Shown here: positions 8,454 to 17,426 of the stretch, piece by piece
Numbering within the stretch: position 1 is the first letter of the stretch
Layout of the letters: every line of letters starts with the position of its first letter
Source of the DNA: DATAFF01 sp036257595
Lineage (GTDB): Bacteria > Pseudomonadota > Alphaproteobacteria > Rhizobiales > Aestuariivirgaceae
NCBI GenBank assembly: GCA_036257595.1
Contig: DATAFF010000031.1
Location: 1-52,488, forward strand
Direction of reading: 5' to 3'
Length of the DNA: 52,488 bases
Position numbers and translations under genes: made by a program
The notes under the pieces: model-generated
Told to the model about the DNA's origin: nothing
Databases searched by the model: none
What the model saw: only the letters and a program-made list of their open reading frames with translations

Positions 8454-9581
8454 ATGGGCTTTGCCATTCCGGGGCGGTTCTCCAGACTCATCCTGTCAGT
8501 CCTTGCTCTTCTGAGCTTTGCAGCATCGGCCCATACCCAGGAGGCGCCGAAACCGGCCAAGCCACCGCCGCCGACCGTGATCGGCGTGGTTACCAGCGAT
8601 CAGACCGGCACCTATCTGCGGATCGCCACCGACATGGCGAAGGTGCTCGACAACCCGACGACGGGCATGCGCGTCCTGCCGATCTCCGGCGACGGGTCGA
8701 TCCAGAACATCACCGACCTGCTCTATCTCAAGGGTGTCGACCTCGCGGTCGTCCAGTCCGACGTGCTCGCCTATATCAAGGATCGTCGCATCCATGGCGG
8801 CGTCAGCGATCGGGTTAGCTACATCACCCGCCTTTACAACGAGGAATTCCATCTCGTTGCCCGCGACAGGATCACCTCGATTGCCGATCTGAGCGGCAAG
8901 CGGGTCAATTTCGGTCCGGAAGGCAGCGGCAGCTATCTCACCGCGACGATGGTCTTCAAGGGGCTCGGCATCGATGTCACGCCCCAGACTTTCGACAATG
9001 AGGCGGCTCTCGACAAGCTGAAGAGCGGCGAGATCGATGCCATGGCGGTGGTGGCCGCCAAGCCGGCGCCCATCTTCCAGTCGATCACGCCCAAGAGCGG
9101 CCTCAAGCTGCTGGCGATCGACTTTTCCGGACCGCTGACCGAGACCTACCTGCCGGCAAGCTTCACGGCCAAGGACTATCCCGGTCTCGCCGCCCGCGGC
9201 AAGGTCGAGACCATTGCGGTCGGCTCGGTCATGGCCGTTTTCAACTGGAAGACCGGCACCGAGCGCTATGAGCGGATCCGCCGCTTCGTCGACGCCTTTT
9301 TCGGCTCTTTCGACGGGTTCAGCCAGCCGCCGCGCCAGGCCAAATGGCAAGAGGTCAATCTGGCGGCCGAGCTGCCCGGGTGGAACCGCTACCCGCCGGC
9401 CCAGGAATGGCTCGAGCGCAACCCGCAAGGGGCCGCGCAATCGCCGCAGGACAGTGAAAAGCTGTTGTCAGCCTTCAAGGCATTCCTTGCCGCTTCCGGA
9501 GACGCCCAGACCTTGAGCGCCGCCGATCAGGAGGAGCTGTTCAAGCGCTTCCTGGAATGGCGTGCCGCGGGAGCGCAGTGA
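8454..9581 (+). CDS. TAXI-family TRAP transporter solute-binding protein
   Basis: 375 residues. An N-terminal signal peptide (hydrophobic core LILSVLALLSFAASA, cleavage around residue 28) marks it as periplasmic. The body shows the TAXI-type fold: VIGVVTSDQTGTYLRIATDMAKVL at the start, a DLAVVQSDVL segment, SGKRVNFGPEGSGSYLTA, and GEIDAMAVVAAKP. Such proteins bind dicarboxylates, amino acids or related acids for TRAP transport. Start: ATG at 8454 preceded by a GAGGGGAG site; the longer frame from 8334 would bury the signal peptide. No TRAP membrane subunit is adjacent. The stop overlaps the next start by one base, so it is coupled to the long downstream gene. Confidence 0.88.
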   Translation: MGFAIPGRFSRLILSVLALLSFAASAHTQEAPKPAKPPPPTVIGVVTSDQTGTYLRIATDMAKVLDNPTTGMRVLPISGDGSIQNITDLLYLKGVDLAVVQSDVLAYIKDRRIHGGVSDRVSYITRLYNEEFHLVARDRITSIADLSGKRVNFGPEGSGSYLTATMVFKGLGIDVTPQTFDNEAALDKLKSGEIDAMAVVAAKPAPIFQSITPKSGLKLLAIDFSGPLTETYLPASFTAKDYPGLAARGKVETIAVGSVMAVFNWKTGTERYERIRRFVDAFFGSFDGFSQPPRQAKWQEVNLAAELPGWNRYPPAQEWLERNPQGAAQSPQDSEKLLSAFKAFLAASGDAQTLSAADQEELFKRFLEWRAAGAQ

Positions 9582-12325
9582 TGTCGTTGTTACGCGTCAG
9601 GAGAAAGCGGGGGGTCGTGCCGAGGAACCGAGCCAAGCGGTCCGAGGATGCCGACGACACCATTGCGATGGAAGGGGAGTCAACGGTGGATAAGCTCCAA
9701 GGCATGTCACTGCGCGATCAGGACGAGAGCGACGATGACTCATCCAGCCGCCTGACACCGGAATCGGAGGCGCAGGAGGTGGTCGCGCTGTCATTTCACT
9801 CGGATCGGTCGGACGCCGACCAGGACGACACGGCCGACAAGGGCACCAATTCCCAGACGGCGGCGCGATCGGGGCTGCGCCCACCGGCGCTGCCGACGCC
9901 CGAGAGCGCCGCAATCGCTGCCAAGCGCGCACAGCTTCAGGCAGCGCTCCGCGACCGCCCGCGCTGGATGGCACGGCCGGCTCCGGAGCCTGCACCGGTG
10001 GACAGCGTTCCCGAGATCGAACTCGAGGCCGTCGACGAAACGCCTGTCGAGCTCTCGGAAGCAACATTGCCCGAGGAATTGCCCGAGGACACGTCCGACA
10101 GCGCGATCATTCCCTACAGCCCGCCGGACTGGAAAGCGGTGTTCGGCACCCTCGAGGAGGCCGCCGAGAACGAATCCGACAGCGATCGCGGAACCGAGGA
10201 AGCCGAGACGGTCGAGTCCGCCGATGCGATGGTGCTGCCCGAGCCGGATGATCTGCCCTATGCGAGCGATGAGCCGGTCGCCGAGGCAGCCGCCGAGCCG
10301 GCCTATGTCGATCTCACCTTCGACGTCGATGAGCCGGAAGAGGCTCCGGCCGAAAGCGCCGAGGCCGACCTCGCAAGCGACGACGACGAGCCGCAGCATG
10401 TCTTCGCCGAGCCGCCGGTCCTGTTCGAATCGCCGGCCGCGCAGGAGGCAAGGCGGCGTTTCCGGGCCGCATATGACCTTTACCGCGCACCGCAGGCCAT
10501 CGCGGTGAGAGACGCGGCGGAGGGGTCCGCCGCCAATCAGCAGGAGGACGACGGATCAGCCTATCCCTCCGGCCACGAGCATCGGGATTATTTCGGCGGC
10601 TATGAGGAGGCGGCGCCCTTCGCGGCATTGGCCGAGGATCCTCACTATGCCCGCCCGCCGGTCAGCCACGAGATCAACCCGCCGTCGGAGGCGCTGCGAC
10701 GCGCCGCCAATGTCGCGCAGAGCCGCTATGGCGCGCCGATCCGCGCACCGATGCGGCGGCCGCAGCCCTTCGAGGGTGCCTCCCCCAATATGCGGGAGGC
10801 TCTGGACAGCCTGAACAGCCGCGGCCGGGTCGCCCGTCGCGACACGGTGCGGCGGACGGTCGCCAAGCAGCGCCAGACCAACCGGACAATGAGCGGTGTC
10901 GCCGTTGCGGCAGCGCTGCTGATGTCGGCTTGCGGCGGCTTGGGGATCTATGCCTGGAAGTCGGGAGGCCTCGACGCCGTCCTGGGACTCCTGCCGTCAT
11001 CCTCATCGGAGACGCGGGTGCAGCAGGCGGCCATGACGCCCGAGGCCGGTTTCGAGGAGACGGCAACGACCAAGCCGCCGGCGGCGGCCGAGGAGGGCAG
11101 CGAACAGCAGCCCGGCGAGGAGAATGACGGCCCGGTCGTGGTCGAGGCCACGCCGACCCCGGAAGGCTCGAACGTAGAAGGGCCGACCGGTGCGCTTCCC
11201 GAGGCGAACAAGGAGGAGACGCCGGCCGAGCATATGCCGCCACCGGCCGCGGAACCGCCGCCTTTGCCGGAGGCGCCGGCTGGCGCCGCGGCGACGCCGG
11301 CCGCGCCGCCGCAGGCCGAGCCAGCCAAGGAGCCGGCCAAGGCGCAGTCGACGATGGGCAAGGCGACCAAGAAGCGGTTCCATACGGCCCGGCTGAGCGT
11401 CGCCGATGTCGAAGGCGTCGAGCAGCAATCCATTCCGCTCAACCTGTCGATGGACACCGGCGAGGGCACGGGCGAGGTCCAGCTGCGCCTGTCGGGACTG
11501 CCCGAGACGGCGTCGCTGTCGGCCGGGCAGAAGCTGGCGGACGGCGCCTGGGTGGTCACCGCCAAGGATGCGTCGGACCTCAAGCTGCTGACGCCCGATA
11601 TCCAGAAGGCGGAGCATCACACCGTCGCCGTCGAGGCGGTCGAGACCAAGACCGGGTCCCTCGCCGCGCCGACCCAGGAGATGCAGCTGTCGATCGTGCC
11701 GCGCAATGTCATCGTCGAGCCGGCTGCCGCATCGACCGACAACAAACCGGCGCCGAGCCAGGGTGGCCAGTCGCAGGCGATGATCCAGATGCCGCCGGCA
11801 AAGCCCGCCGCGGTTCCGCCGCCGGTCACAGCCGAGCCGCCGGTCACAACCGAGCCACCGGTCACGGCCGAGCCACCGGTCATGGCCAAGCCACCGGTCA
11901 CGGCCAAGCCGGCACCAGCACTGGCGCCGGAAAAGCCGGCTGCCGCCGAGAAGCCCGCCAAGCTGCCGAAGCTGGCCTCGCTCAATGCGGAGCCGGAAGT
12001 GGCGATGCCCAAGCCCGCACCGGCACCGGCCGCCGAACCGTCCGAGGGTGACGACGACCTCATTGCGCGCGGTGACGAGCTCCTGTCGCTCGGCGATATC
12101 GTCGCCGCCCGCCAGCTCTATGAATTCGCCTTCGACCGCGGCCAGATGCAAGCCGCGGTGGCGCTGGGGCGCACCTATGATCCGGTGACCTTCGAGAAGC
12201 TGAAGGTGCGGGGCCTGACCCCCAATCCGCAAGCGGCGCTCGAATGGTACAAGAAGGCCGAAAAGGCCGGGGTCAAGGGTGCGCAAGCCGATATCGAGGC
12301 GCTGAGCGCCTGGCTCGCGAGATGA
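9581..12325 (+). CDS. Large Pro/Glu/Ala-rich single-pass membrane protein with Sel1/TPR-like C-terminus
   Basis: 914 residues from the ATG at 9581, coupled (TGATG) to the TAXI gene. Residues 1-430 are acidic and low complexity, without a signal peptide. One hydrophobic segment near residues 438-460 (VAVAAALLMSACGGLGIYAW), preceded by Arg/Lys, suggests an N-in single-pass topology. The following part is Pro/Ala/Glu-rich, includes a hexapeptide repeat (PPVTAE-like), and has a small folded stretch around residues 600-700. The last 85 residues (ARGDELLSLGDIVAARQLYEFA, ALEWYKKAEKAG) are two to three Sel1/TPR-like helical hairpins. I recognise no enzyme domain; a periplasm-spanning scaffold is inference. 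The coupling suggests it works with the binding protein. Confidence 0.8.
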   Translation: MSLLRVRRKRGVVPRNRAKRSEDADDTIAMEGESTVDKLQGMSLRDQDESDDDSSSRLTPESEAQEVVALSFHSDRSDADQDDTADKGTNSQTAARSGLRPPALPTPESAAIAAKRAQLQAALRDRPRWMARPAPEPAPVDSVPEIELEAVDETPVELSEATLPEELPEDTSDSAIIPYSPPDWKAVFGTLEEAAENESDSDRGTEEAETVESADAMVLPEPDDLPYASDEPVAEAAAEPAYVDLTFDVDEPEEAPAESAEADLASDDDEPQHVFAEPPVLFESPAAQEARRRFRAAYDLYRAPQAIAVRDAAEGSAANQQEDDGSAYPSGHEHRDYFGGYEEAAPFAALAEDPHYARPPVSHEINPPSEALRRAANVAQSRYGAPIRAPMRRPQPFEGASPNMREALDSLNSRGRVARRDTVRRTVAKQRQTNRTMSGVAVAAALLMSACGGLGIYAWKSGGLDAVLGLLPSSSSETRVQQAAMTPEAGFEETATTKPPAAAEEGSEQQPGEENDGPVVVEATPTPEGSNVEGPTGALPEANKEETPAEHMPPPAAEPPPLPEAPAGAAATPAAPPQAEPAKEPAKAQSTMGKATKKRFHTARLSVADVEGVEQQSIPLNLSMDTGEGTGEVQLRLSGLPETASLSAGQKLADGAWVVTAKDASDLKLLTPDIQKAEHHTVAVEAVETKTGSLAAPTQEMQLSIVPRNVIVEPAAASTDNKPAPSQGGQSQAMIQMPPAKPAAVPPPVTAEPPVTTEPPVTAEPPVMAKPPVTAKPAPALAPEKPAAAEKPAKLPKLASLNAEPEVAMPKPAPAPAAEPSEGDDDLIARGDELLSLGDIVAARQLYEFAFDRGQMQAAVALGRTYDPVTFEKLKVRGLTPNPQAALEWYKKAEKAGVKGAQADIEALSAWLAR
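11819..11908 (+). repeat. Coding tandem repeat, five copies of an 18 bp unit (PPVTAE-like)
   Basis: Five consecutive 18 bp units encode PPVTAE, PPVTTE, PPVTAE, PPVMAK and PPVTAK inside the membrane-protein gene. They probably form an extended proline-rich spacer. Near-identical nucleotide units suggest copy number could vary between strains. Confidence 0.85.
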
Positions 12326-12357
12326 TGGAGCGGGGCACGATCGGCCCCGCAACTCGA

Positions 12358-12394
12358 AGCCCTCGCCGTGCAACCGGGCGGGGGCTCTTTTTTT
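12358..12394 (+). terminator. Rho-independent terminator
   Basis: AGCCCTCGCC and GGCGGGGGCT pair (one G-U) around a short loop, followed by CTTTTTTT. It lies 33 bp after the stop at 12325 and ends the TAXI/membrane-protein operon. A second small hairpin (CGGGGC...GCCCCG, 12331-12349) precedes it. Confidence 0.85.
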
Positions 12395-12396
12395 GA

Positions 12397-12462
12397 GGCA
12401 GTCGGCAAATAGGCAGTAGGCCGTGAGCGGCGTACTTCCCTAATACCTAATGCCTACTGCCT
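12397..12462. repeat. Intergenic palindrome with heptamer arms (GGCAGTA type), copy 1
   Basis: Left arm of 7-8 bp units (GGCAGTC, GGCAAATA, GGCAGTA, GGCCGTG), core GAGCGGCGTACTTCCC, right arm ending CCTAATGCCTACTGCC. The arms are complementary and can form a long hairpin. Related copies lie at 14186, 23521, 41693 and 42352. Confidence 0.8.
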
Positions 12463-12532
12463 TACTGGCCCTCCTCCCCAGCCTCGGATAAGGTCGCCTC
12501 CCGATCACCGGACCTTGGAAGGAAGAACGGCC

Positions 12533-14185
12533 ATGCGGGCGGCGGATGTCATCGTCAAGGCGTTGGAAGCCCAGAGGCTCACGCGCCTTTATTGCGTGCC
12601 GGGCGAGAGCTACCTGCCGCTGCTCGATGCGCTGCATGATTCCAAGGCGCTGACCACTATCGTATGCCGCCACGAATCCGGTGCCGGCTTCATGGCGGTT
12701 GCCGAAGCCAAGCTGACCGGCCGTCCCGCCTGCTTCATGGTGTCGCGCGGGCCGGGCGCGACCAACGGGTCGATCGCGCTGCATGTGGCCGAGCAGGATG
12801 CCGTGCCGGTGCTCATGCTGGTCGGGCAGGTGTCGCGCGACGAACGCGGCCGCGGCGCCTTTCAGGAGATCGATTACAGCCAGTTCTTCGGCGGCATCGC
12901 CAAGGCGGTGTGGGAGATCACCGATGCCGAGAAGGTGCCCGAGATCATGGTCAGGGCCTTCGCCCGCGCCGCCTCCGGCACGCCCGGGCCGGTGGTCGTG
13001 GTGCTGCCGGAAGACCTCCTCGACGACCATGTCACCCGGCCGCTGCCGCTGCCCTATCCGATCTCTCGACCGCATGCCGCAGCAGGCGATGTCGAGGCGG
13101 TGGCCGATGCCCTCGACCAGGCACGGCGGCCACTGCTGATCGCCGGCGGCATGCTGCGCGGCGACCAGGGGGCGGCGGTGCTTGCCGAATTCGCCCGCGC
13201 CCAGACCGTGCCGGTCGCCGCCAGCTGGAAGAACCAGGATATTTTCGACAATGGCAGCCCGCTCTATGCCGGGCATCTCGGCGTCGGCACCCCCAAGGCG
13301 CATGTCGACACGCTGGCCCGCGCCGATCTGGTGATCGCCGCCGGCACCCGGCTCGGCGACATTGCCAGCCAGAACTACACCTTCCCGCGCGCCCCCGATC
13401 CCGAGCAGCCGCTGATCCATATCTATCCCGACAGCAAGCCGATCGGCGCAGTGTTCCGCACGACGCTCGGCGTCATTGCCGACCCGGTCGAGCTGTTGTC
13501 GGCACTGACCCGCCACCGGCCGCGCCATGTTGAGGAGCGCCGCGCCTTCGCGGAGAGCATCCGCAGCTTCGTCGAGCCGTTCAGCCGCTTCACCTCGCCC
13601 GCGCCGACCGACGGGGTCGATTTCGGCATGGTGGTGCAAGCGCTCGAGGAGGCGGCGCCCGCCGATGCCATCCTCATCACCGATGCCGGAAATTTCTCGA
13701 GCTGGCTGCACCGGCATTGGCGGCTCACGCCGAGGAACCGGCTCCTCGGCATGGTGGCCGGCGCCATGGGCTTTGCGGTTCCGGCCGCCGTCGCCGCCGC
13801 GCTCGAGGCGCCCTCGCGCATGGTCATCGCCATTGTCGGCGACGGCGGGGTGCTGATGACCGGCCAGGAGCTGGCGACTGCCATGCAATATGGCGCCAAG
13901 CCCAAGATCGTGATCTCCGACAATGGCAGCTACGGCACCATCCGCACCCATCAGGAGCGGCGTTTCCCGCGCCGCAAATCGGCGACCGACCTCAACAATC
14001 CGGATCTGACGCAATGGGCGCGATCCTTCGGCGCCGAGGTGTTCACGATTGCCCGAGGCGACGATGTCCGGGCGAAGGTCAGGGCGGCGCTCGCCGCCGA
14101 CGGCGCCACCGTCATCCATGTCCGCTCGAGTCTCGAAGCGATATCGGCGTTCACGACAGTGAGGCGGTTGCGGGGAGAGGGTTGA
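12533..14185 (+). CDS. Thiamine diphosphate-binding enzyme (acetolactate synthase-like), substrate unknown
   Basis: 550 residues. ThDP superfamily: Glu48 in CRHESGAGFMA is the catalytic glutamate, GPGATNGSIALH and QEIDYSQFF follow in the Pyr domain, and the cofactor motif runs from GDGGVLMTGQE to SDNGSYG. Start: GGAAGGA lies 9 nt before the ATG at 12533. It is shorter than anabolic IlvB and no ilvN-like small subunit follows, so a role in valine/isoleucine synthesis is unlikely; it may be a decarboxylase or carboligase. It ends directly against a heptamer-arm palindrome separating it from convergent puuA. Functional linkage to the polyamine genes is not shown. Confidence 0.85.
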   Translation: MRAADVIVKALEAQRLTRLYCVPGESYLPLLDALHDSKALTTIVCRHESGAGFMAVAEAKLTGRPACFMVSRGPGATNGSIALHVAEQDAVPVLMLVGQVSRDERGRGAFQEIDYSQFFGGIAKAVWEITDAEKVPEIMVRAFARAASGTPGPVVVVLPEDLLDDHVTRPLPLPYPISRPHAAAGDVEAVADALDQARRPLLIAGGMLRGDQGAAVLAEFARAQTVPVAASWKNQDIFDNGSPLYAGHLGVGTPKAHVDTLARADLVIAAGTRLGDIASQNYTFPRAPDPEQPLIHIYPDSKPIGAVFRTTLGVIADPVELLSALTRHRPRHVEERRAFAESIRSFVEPFSRFTSPAPTDGVDFGMVVQALEEAAPADAILITDAGNFSSWLHRHWRLTPRNRLLGMVAGAMGFAVPAAVAAALEAPSRMVIAIVGDGGVLMTGQELATAMQYGAKPKIVISDNGSYGTIRTHQERRFPRRKSATDLNNPDLTQWARSFGAEVFTIARGDDVRAKVRAALAADGATVIHVRSSLEAISAFTTVRRLRGEG

Positions 14186-14281
14186 GGCAGTCGGCAAATA
14201 GGCAGTAGGCAGTAGGCAAATAAGCAGTAGGCAGTCGGGAAGGGTGCCGATCACTGCCTAATGCCTAACGCCTACTGCCTC
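14186..14281. repeat. Intergenic palindrome with heptamer arms (GGCAGTA type), copy 2
   Basis: The longest copy: seven left-arm units (GGCAGTC, GGCAAATA, GGCAGTA, GGCAGTA, GGCAAATA, AGCAGTA, GGCAGTC), core GGGAAGGGTGCCGAT, then CACTGCC TAATGCC TAACGCC TACTGCC. It fills the gap between two convergent genes, starts at the base after one stop codon, and could act as a bidirectional terminator. The core is in the opposite orientation to that of copies 1 and 3. Confidence 0.8.
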
Positions 14282-14284
14282 ATA

Positions 14285-15634
14285 TCACACATTCAACAAC
14301 AGAAACTCCCGCTCCCACGAGCTGATCACCTTGCGGTACTGCTCCATCTCCTCTTCCTTGACACCCTGGAAGGCATCAATGAAGCGCTCTCCGAACACCT
14401 GCTTCAAGGGCTTGGTGTAATTGAGCTTGCTCAGCGCGTCCTCGAGATGGAGCGGCAGGGTGTGGGCATAGCGATAGGCCGAGCCCTCGACCGGATCGCC
14501 CGGCTTGATCTTCTGCACCATCCCGAGATAGCCGCAGGCGAGCGAGGCGGCGATCGCCAGATAGGGATTGGCGTCCGCCCCCGGCACCCGGTTCTCCACC
14601 CGCATGTTGTCGGCGTCCGATGACGGCACCCGCAAGGGCGCGGTGCGGTTGTCGATGCCCCAATGGGTGTTGGTCGGCGCGTCCGAATTCGGCACCAGAC
14701 GCCTATAGGAGTTCACATTGGGTGCGCAGAAGGGCATCGCCGCCCCCATATAGCGCTGCAGCCCGCCAATATGATTGAGGAACAGCCGCGACGGCTTGCC
14801 ATTGGGCCCGGCGAAGACATTCTTGCCGGTCTTCTTGTCCATCACCGATTGATGGATGTGCATCGACGAGCCCGGCTCATTGGCATGCGGCTTCGCCATG
14901 AAGGTGGCATACATGTCGTGCTTCAGCGCCGCCTGGCGGACCGTGCGCTTGAACAGGAACACCTGGTCGGCGAGCTCGACCGGATCGCCATGGTTGAAAT
15001 TGATCTCGAGCTGCGCCGGCCCCGATTCATGGCTGATCGTGTCGACATCGATCTCCTGCACCTCGCAGAAATCATAAATGTCCTCGACGATCGGATCGTA
15101 ATCATTGGCGGCATCGATGCCATAGGCCTGGCCGACCTTCTCGGAACGCCCGGAGCGGCCGATCGGCGATTCCAGCGGATAGTCGGGATCGAGATTCTTT
15201 TTCACCAGGTAGAATTCGAGCTCGGGCGCGACGATCGGCCGCCAGTCCTTCTCGGCATAGAGCTCGACCACCCGCTTGAGCACGTGGCGGGGCGAGATGT
15301 CGACCGGCCGGTCGTCGAGATAGAAGCAATCGCAGATCACCTCGGCCGTCGGGTTCTCGTACCACGGCACCCGCCGCACCGTCTGCGGATCGGGCTTCAT
15401 ATAGACATCGATCGAGGCATCGTCGGTCGCGTCGGACCGCCAGGAATAGGCGCCGGTCACCGTCAGAATGAAAATATCCTCGGGGATGCGCAAACCACGG
15501 TTCTTCGAGCCCTTTTGGAATTTCGATGCCGGGAGGATCTTGCCGCGGGCGCTGCCGGTGATGTCCGGCACGAGGCATTCGACCTCATCGATGCCACCGC
15601 CCGAGAGGAATTCCTCGAAGCTTGTCAAAGACAT
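14285..15634 (-). CDS. puuA: Glutamine synthetase-family protein, probable gamma-glutamylputrescine synthetase
   Basis: 449 residues. It ligates an amine (probably putrescine or another polyamine) to the gamma-carboxyl of glutamate with ATP. Seen: an N-terminal beta-Grasp part (VECLVPDITGSARGKIL), a catalytic-domain ELEFYL motif, SGPAQLEINF, the KPHANEPGSSMHIHQS metal and glutamate site, and NRTAPLRVP with ENRVPGADANPYLAIAA. The length and the S-M-H-I-H-Q-S signature are those of PuuA/GlnT-type enzymes rather than GlnA. It lies divergent from the PuuB-like oxidase across 91 bp, and agmatinase plus a putrescine importer lie next door, all of which support polyamine catabolism. Confidence 0.88.
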   Translation of the reverse strand: MSLTSFEEFLSGGGIDEVECLVPDITGSARGKILPASKFQKGSKNRGLRIPEDIFILTVTGAYSWRSDATDDASIDVYMKPDPQTVRRVPWYENPTAEVICDCFYLDDRPVDISPRHVLKRVVELYAEKDWRPIVAPELEFYLVKKNLDPDYPLESPIGRSGRSEKVGQAYGIDAANDYDPIVEDIYDFCEVQEIDVDTISHESGPAQLEINFNHGDPVELADQVFLFKRTVRQAALKHDMYATFMAKPHANEPGSSMHIHQSVMDKKTGKNVFAGPNGKPSRLFLNHIGGLQRYMGAAMPFCAPNVNSYRRLVPNSDAPTNTHWGIDNRTAPLRVPSSDADNMRVENRVPGADANPYLAIAASLACGYLGMVQKIKPGDPVEGSAYRYAHTLPLHLEDALSKLNYTKPLKQVFGERFIDAFQGVKEEEMEQYRKVISSWEREFLLLNV

Positions 15635-15725
15635 GATAGACCTGGAAGCTGTTGAACGTCGGGCTTCCCAACCCGCTCGCCCATTGTAGCACCGCTGGCC
15701 CGCCGGAGAAAATGAGCTTAGAACA

Positions 15726-17018
15726 ATGAATTACGCCGGCCGACCCAGTCCGCTCGACGCCCAGAGCTATTACCGGGCGACGGCTTCGCCCTACCCTCGC
15801 CTGCCGCCGCTCGAGGGCGAAAGCCGCGTCGATGTGGCGGTGATCGGCGCCGGCCTCACCGGCCTGTCGGCGGCACTCGAGCTCGCCGCCCGGGGCTATG
15901 CGGTGGCGGTGGTGGACAGGGGTCCGCTCGGCCATGGCGCATCGGGCCGCAATGGCGGCCAGATCTGCACCGGCTATGCGGCCGGCATGGGCAAGCTCGA
16001 GCGTCTGCTCGGGCGGCGCGAGGCCGAGATCTGCTTTGCCATTGCCGAGGAAGGCAAGGCACTGATCAGAGAGCGCATTGCCGCGTATCAGATCGACTGC
16101 GACCTGGCGCAAGGCCATATCATCGGCGCTCCGAAGCCGGCGCACCTCGCGGCGCTCGCCCGCGAGCGCGACGAGCTGGAATCATATGGTTACCGCGAAA
16201 CGACCCTGCTCGATTCAGCCGCGCTCCATGCCAAGGTTGGCACCCCGCTCTATCATGGCGGGCTGCTCGACCGCGGCGGCGGACACTTCCATGCGCTCAA
16301 TTATGTCATCGGTCTCGGGCGCGCCCTGCTCGCGGCCGGCGGTCGCATTTACGAGCATACGCCGGTCGAGGCGATCGAGCCAGGATCGCGCACCGTGCTG
16401 CGCACCCCTCAGGGCACGCTGTCGGCCGATGCGGTGGTCGTCGCCTGTGATGCCTATCTCGGAAGGCTGCTGCCGACGATCGCGCCGCATATCATGCCGG
16501 TGGCAAGCTATGTGATCGCCACGGCGCCCCTGCCACAATCGCTTGCGACGTCGCTGATCCGCGACGGCGAGGCGGTCGCCGATGCCAATTTCGTGGTCGA
16601 CTATTTCCGCCTGACAGCCGATCGGCGGCTGTTGTTCGGCGGCCGCTGCAGCTATTCGGGAATCGATCCGGCCAATCTCGCGGCGAATATGCGTCCGCGC
16701 CTCGTCAAGGTCTTTCCGCAATTGGCCGAGACGCCGATCGACTATGCCTGGGGCGGCCATATCGCCATCACCCATAATCGGCTGCCCGATGCCGGGCGCA
16801 TCGGCAAATCGGTCTATTATGCGCAGGGCTATTCCGGACAGGGGGTGGGCTTGAGCGGCGTGTTCGGCAAGATGATGGCGGAGGCAATCGCCGGGGAGAC
16901 GTCGCGCTTCGACATTTTCGGCCGCATTCCGCATGCGCCCTTCCCGGGCGGCCCGCTCGCCCGCCCGGCGCTGACATTGGGGATGCTGTATTATCGGGTC
17001 AGGGATCTATTGGCTTGA
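15726..17018 (+). CDS. puuB: FAD-dependent oxidase, probable gamma-glutamylputrescine oxidase
   Basis: 430 residues, DAO-type oxidoreductase. FAD-binding GxGxxG at residues 41-46 (VIGAGLTGLSAALELAARG), the family motif HGASGRNGGQI, a late YAWGGHIAIT segment and a C-terminal GYSGQGVGLSGVFGKMMAEAI motif are all typical of PuuB/OrdL. It would oxidise gamma-glutamylputrescine, the product of the divergent PuuA-like enzyme, to the aminobutyraldehyde. Start ATG at 15726; the Shine-Dalgarno site is weak. Its 3' end overlaps the convergent doc toxin gene by 12 bp. Confidence 0.88.
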   Translation: MNYAGRPSPLDAQSYYRATASPYPRLPPLEGESRVDVAVIGAGLTGLSAALELAARGYAVAVVDRGPLGHGASGRNGGQICTGYAAGMGKLERLLGRREAEICFAIAEEGKALIRERIAAYQIDCDLAQGHIIGAPKPAHLAALARERDELESYGYRETTLLDSAALHAKVGTPLYHGGLLDRGGGHFHALNYVIGLGRALLAAGGRIYEHTPVEAIEPGSRTVLRTPQGTLSADAVVVACDAYLGRLLPTIAPHIMPVASYVIATAPLPQSLATSLIRDGEAVADANFVVDYFRLTADRRLLFGGRCSYSGIDPANLAANMRPRLVKVFPQLAETPIDYAWGGHIAITHNRLPDAGRIGKSVYYAQGYSGQGVGLSGVFGKMMAEAIAGETSRFDIFGRIPHAPFPGGPLARPALTLGMLYYRVRDLLA

Positions 17019-17408
17019 AGTCGTTCCCATGTGGGAGCGGAACCATCGCGCGGCCCCCTGCTCATCAATTGTACCGGATGCGATACCGATCATGATCTCA
17101 ACCAGCTCCTGTTCGGGCGGATCGAACGCGCAGCCGTTTAGAAGCAGAAATGTAATGGCCGTGACTGCACCAGTACGTTTGTTTCCATCGGCAAAGGCAT
17201 GAGCCTGGCAGATGCCACAAGCATACGCGGCAGCGAGATCGGCCATGTCGGGAGAAGAATCTGAGTAGTTCCATTTATTCCGAGGTCTGGTCAGTGCTGA
17301 TTCCAGCTTGCCGGCATCCAGCAGCCCCGAGAGACCTCCATGCTCCGCGATCTGTTGATCATGGAAAGTCAGGACAACGTCCTGCCTGATCCATTTCGGC
17401 GTTCGCAT
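17007..17408 (-). CDS. doc: Doc/Fic-family toxin (death on curing)
   Basis: 133 residues. The Fic/Doc motif HAFADGNKRT (His70 to Arg78) matches the Doc variant H-x-F-x-[DN]-G-N-K-R, in which the lysine replaces the Gly of AMP-transferring Fic proteins; Doc toxins phosphorylate EF-Tu. Length and the N-terminal IRQDVVLTFHDQQIAEHGG segment are typical. It follows its antitoxin gene by 18 nt on the same strand. The catalytic residues are intact, so the toxin is probably functional. Its end overlaps puuB, which suggests the module was inserted between puuB and speB. Confidence 0.92.
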   Translation of the reverse strand: MRTPKWIRQDVVLTFHDQQIAEHGGLSGLLDAGKLESALTRPRNKWNYSDSSPDMADLAAAYACGICQAHAFADGNKRTGAVTAITFLLLNGCAFDPPEQELVEIMIGIASGTIDEQGAARWFRSHMGTTSSQ

Positions 17409-17426
17409 GACAGGGCGACGGTGCGG

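Noticed and set aside
10948..12373. Several long minus-strand frames opposite the 914-residue membrane-protein gene
   Set aside because: Gly/Arg/Ala-rich shadows produced by high GC3 on the coding strand.
12533..14185. Call of this ThDP enzyme as anabolic acetolactate synthase IlvB
   Set aside because: No small regulatory subunit gene follows and the sequence is shorter than IlvB; only the superfamily is supported.
12397..14281. GGCAGTA repeats considered as CRISPR repeats
   Set aside because: Units are 7-8 bp, contiguous and without spacers, and the two arms are complementary; no cas genes are present.
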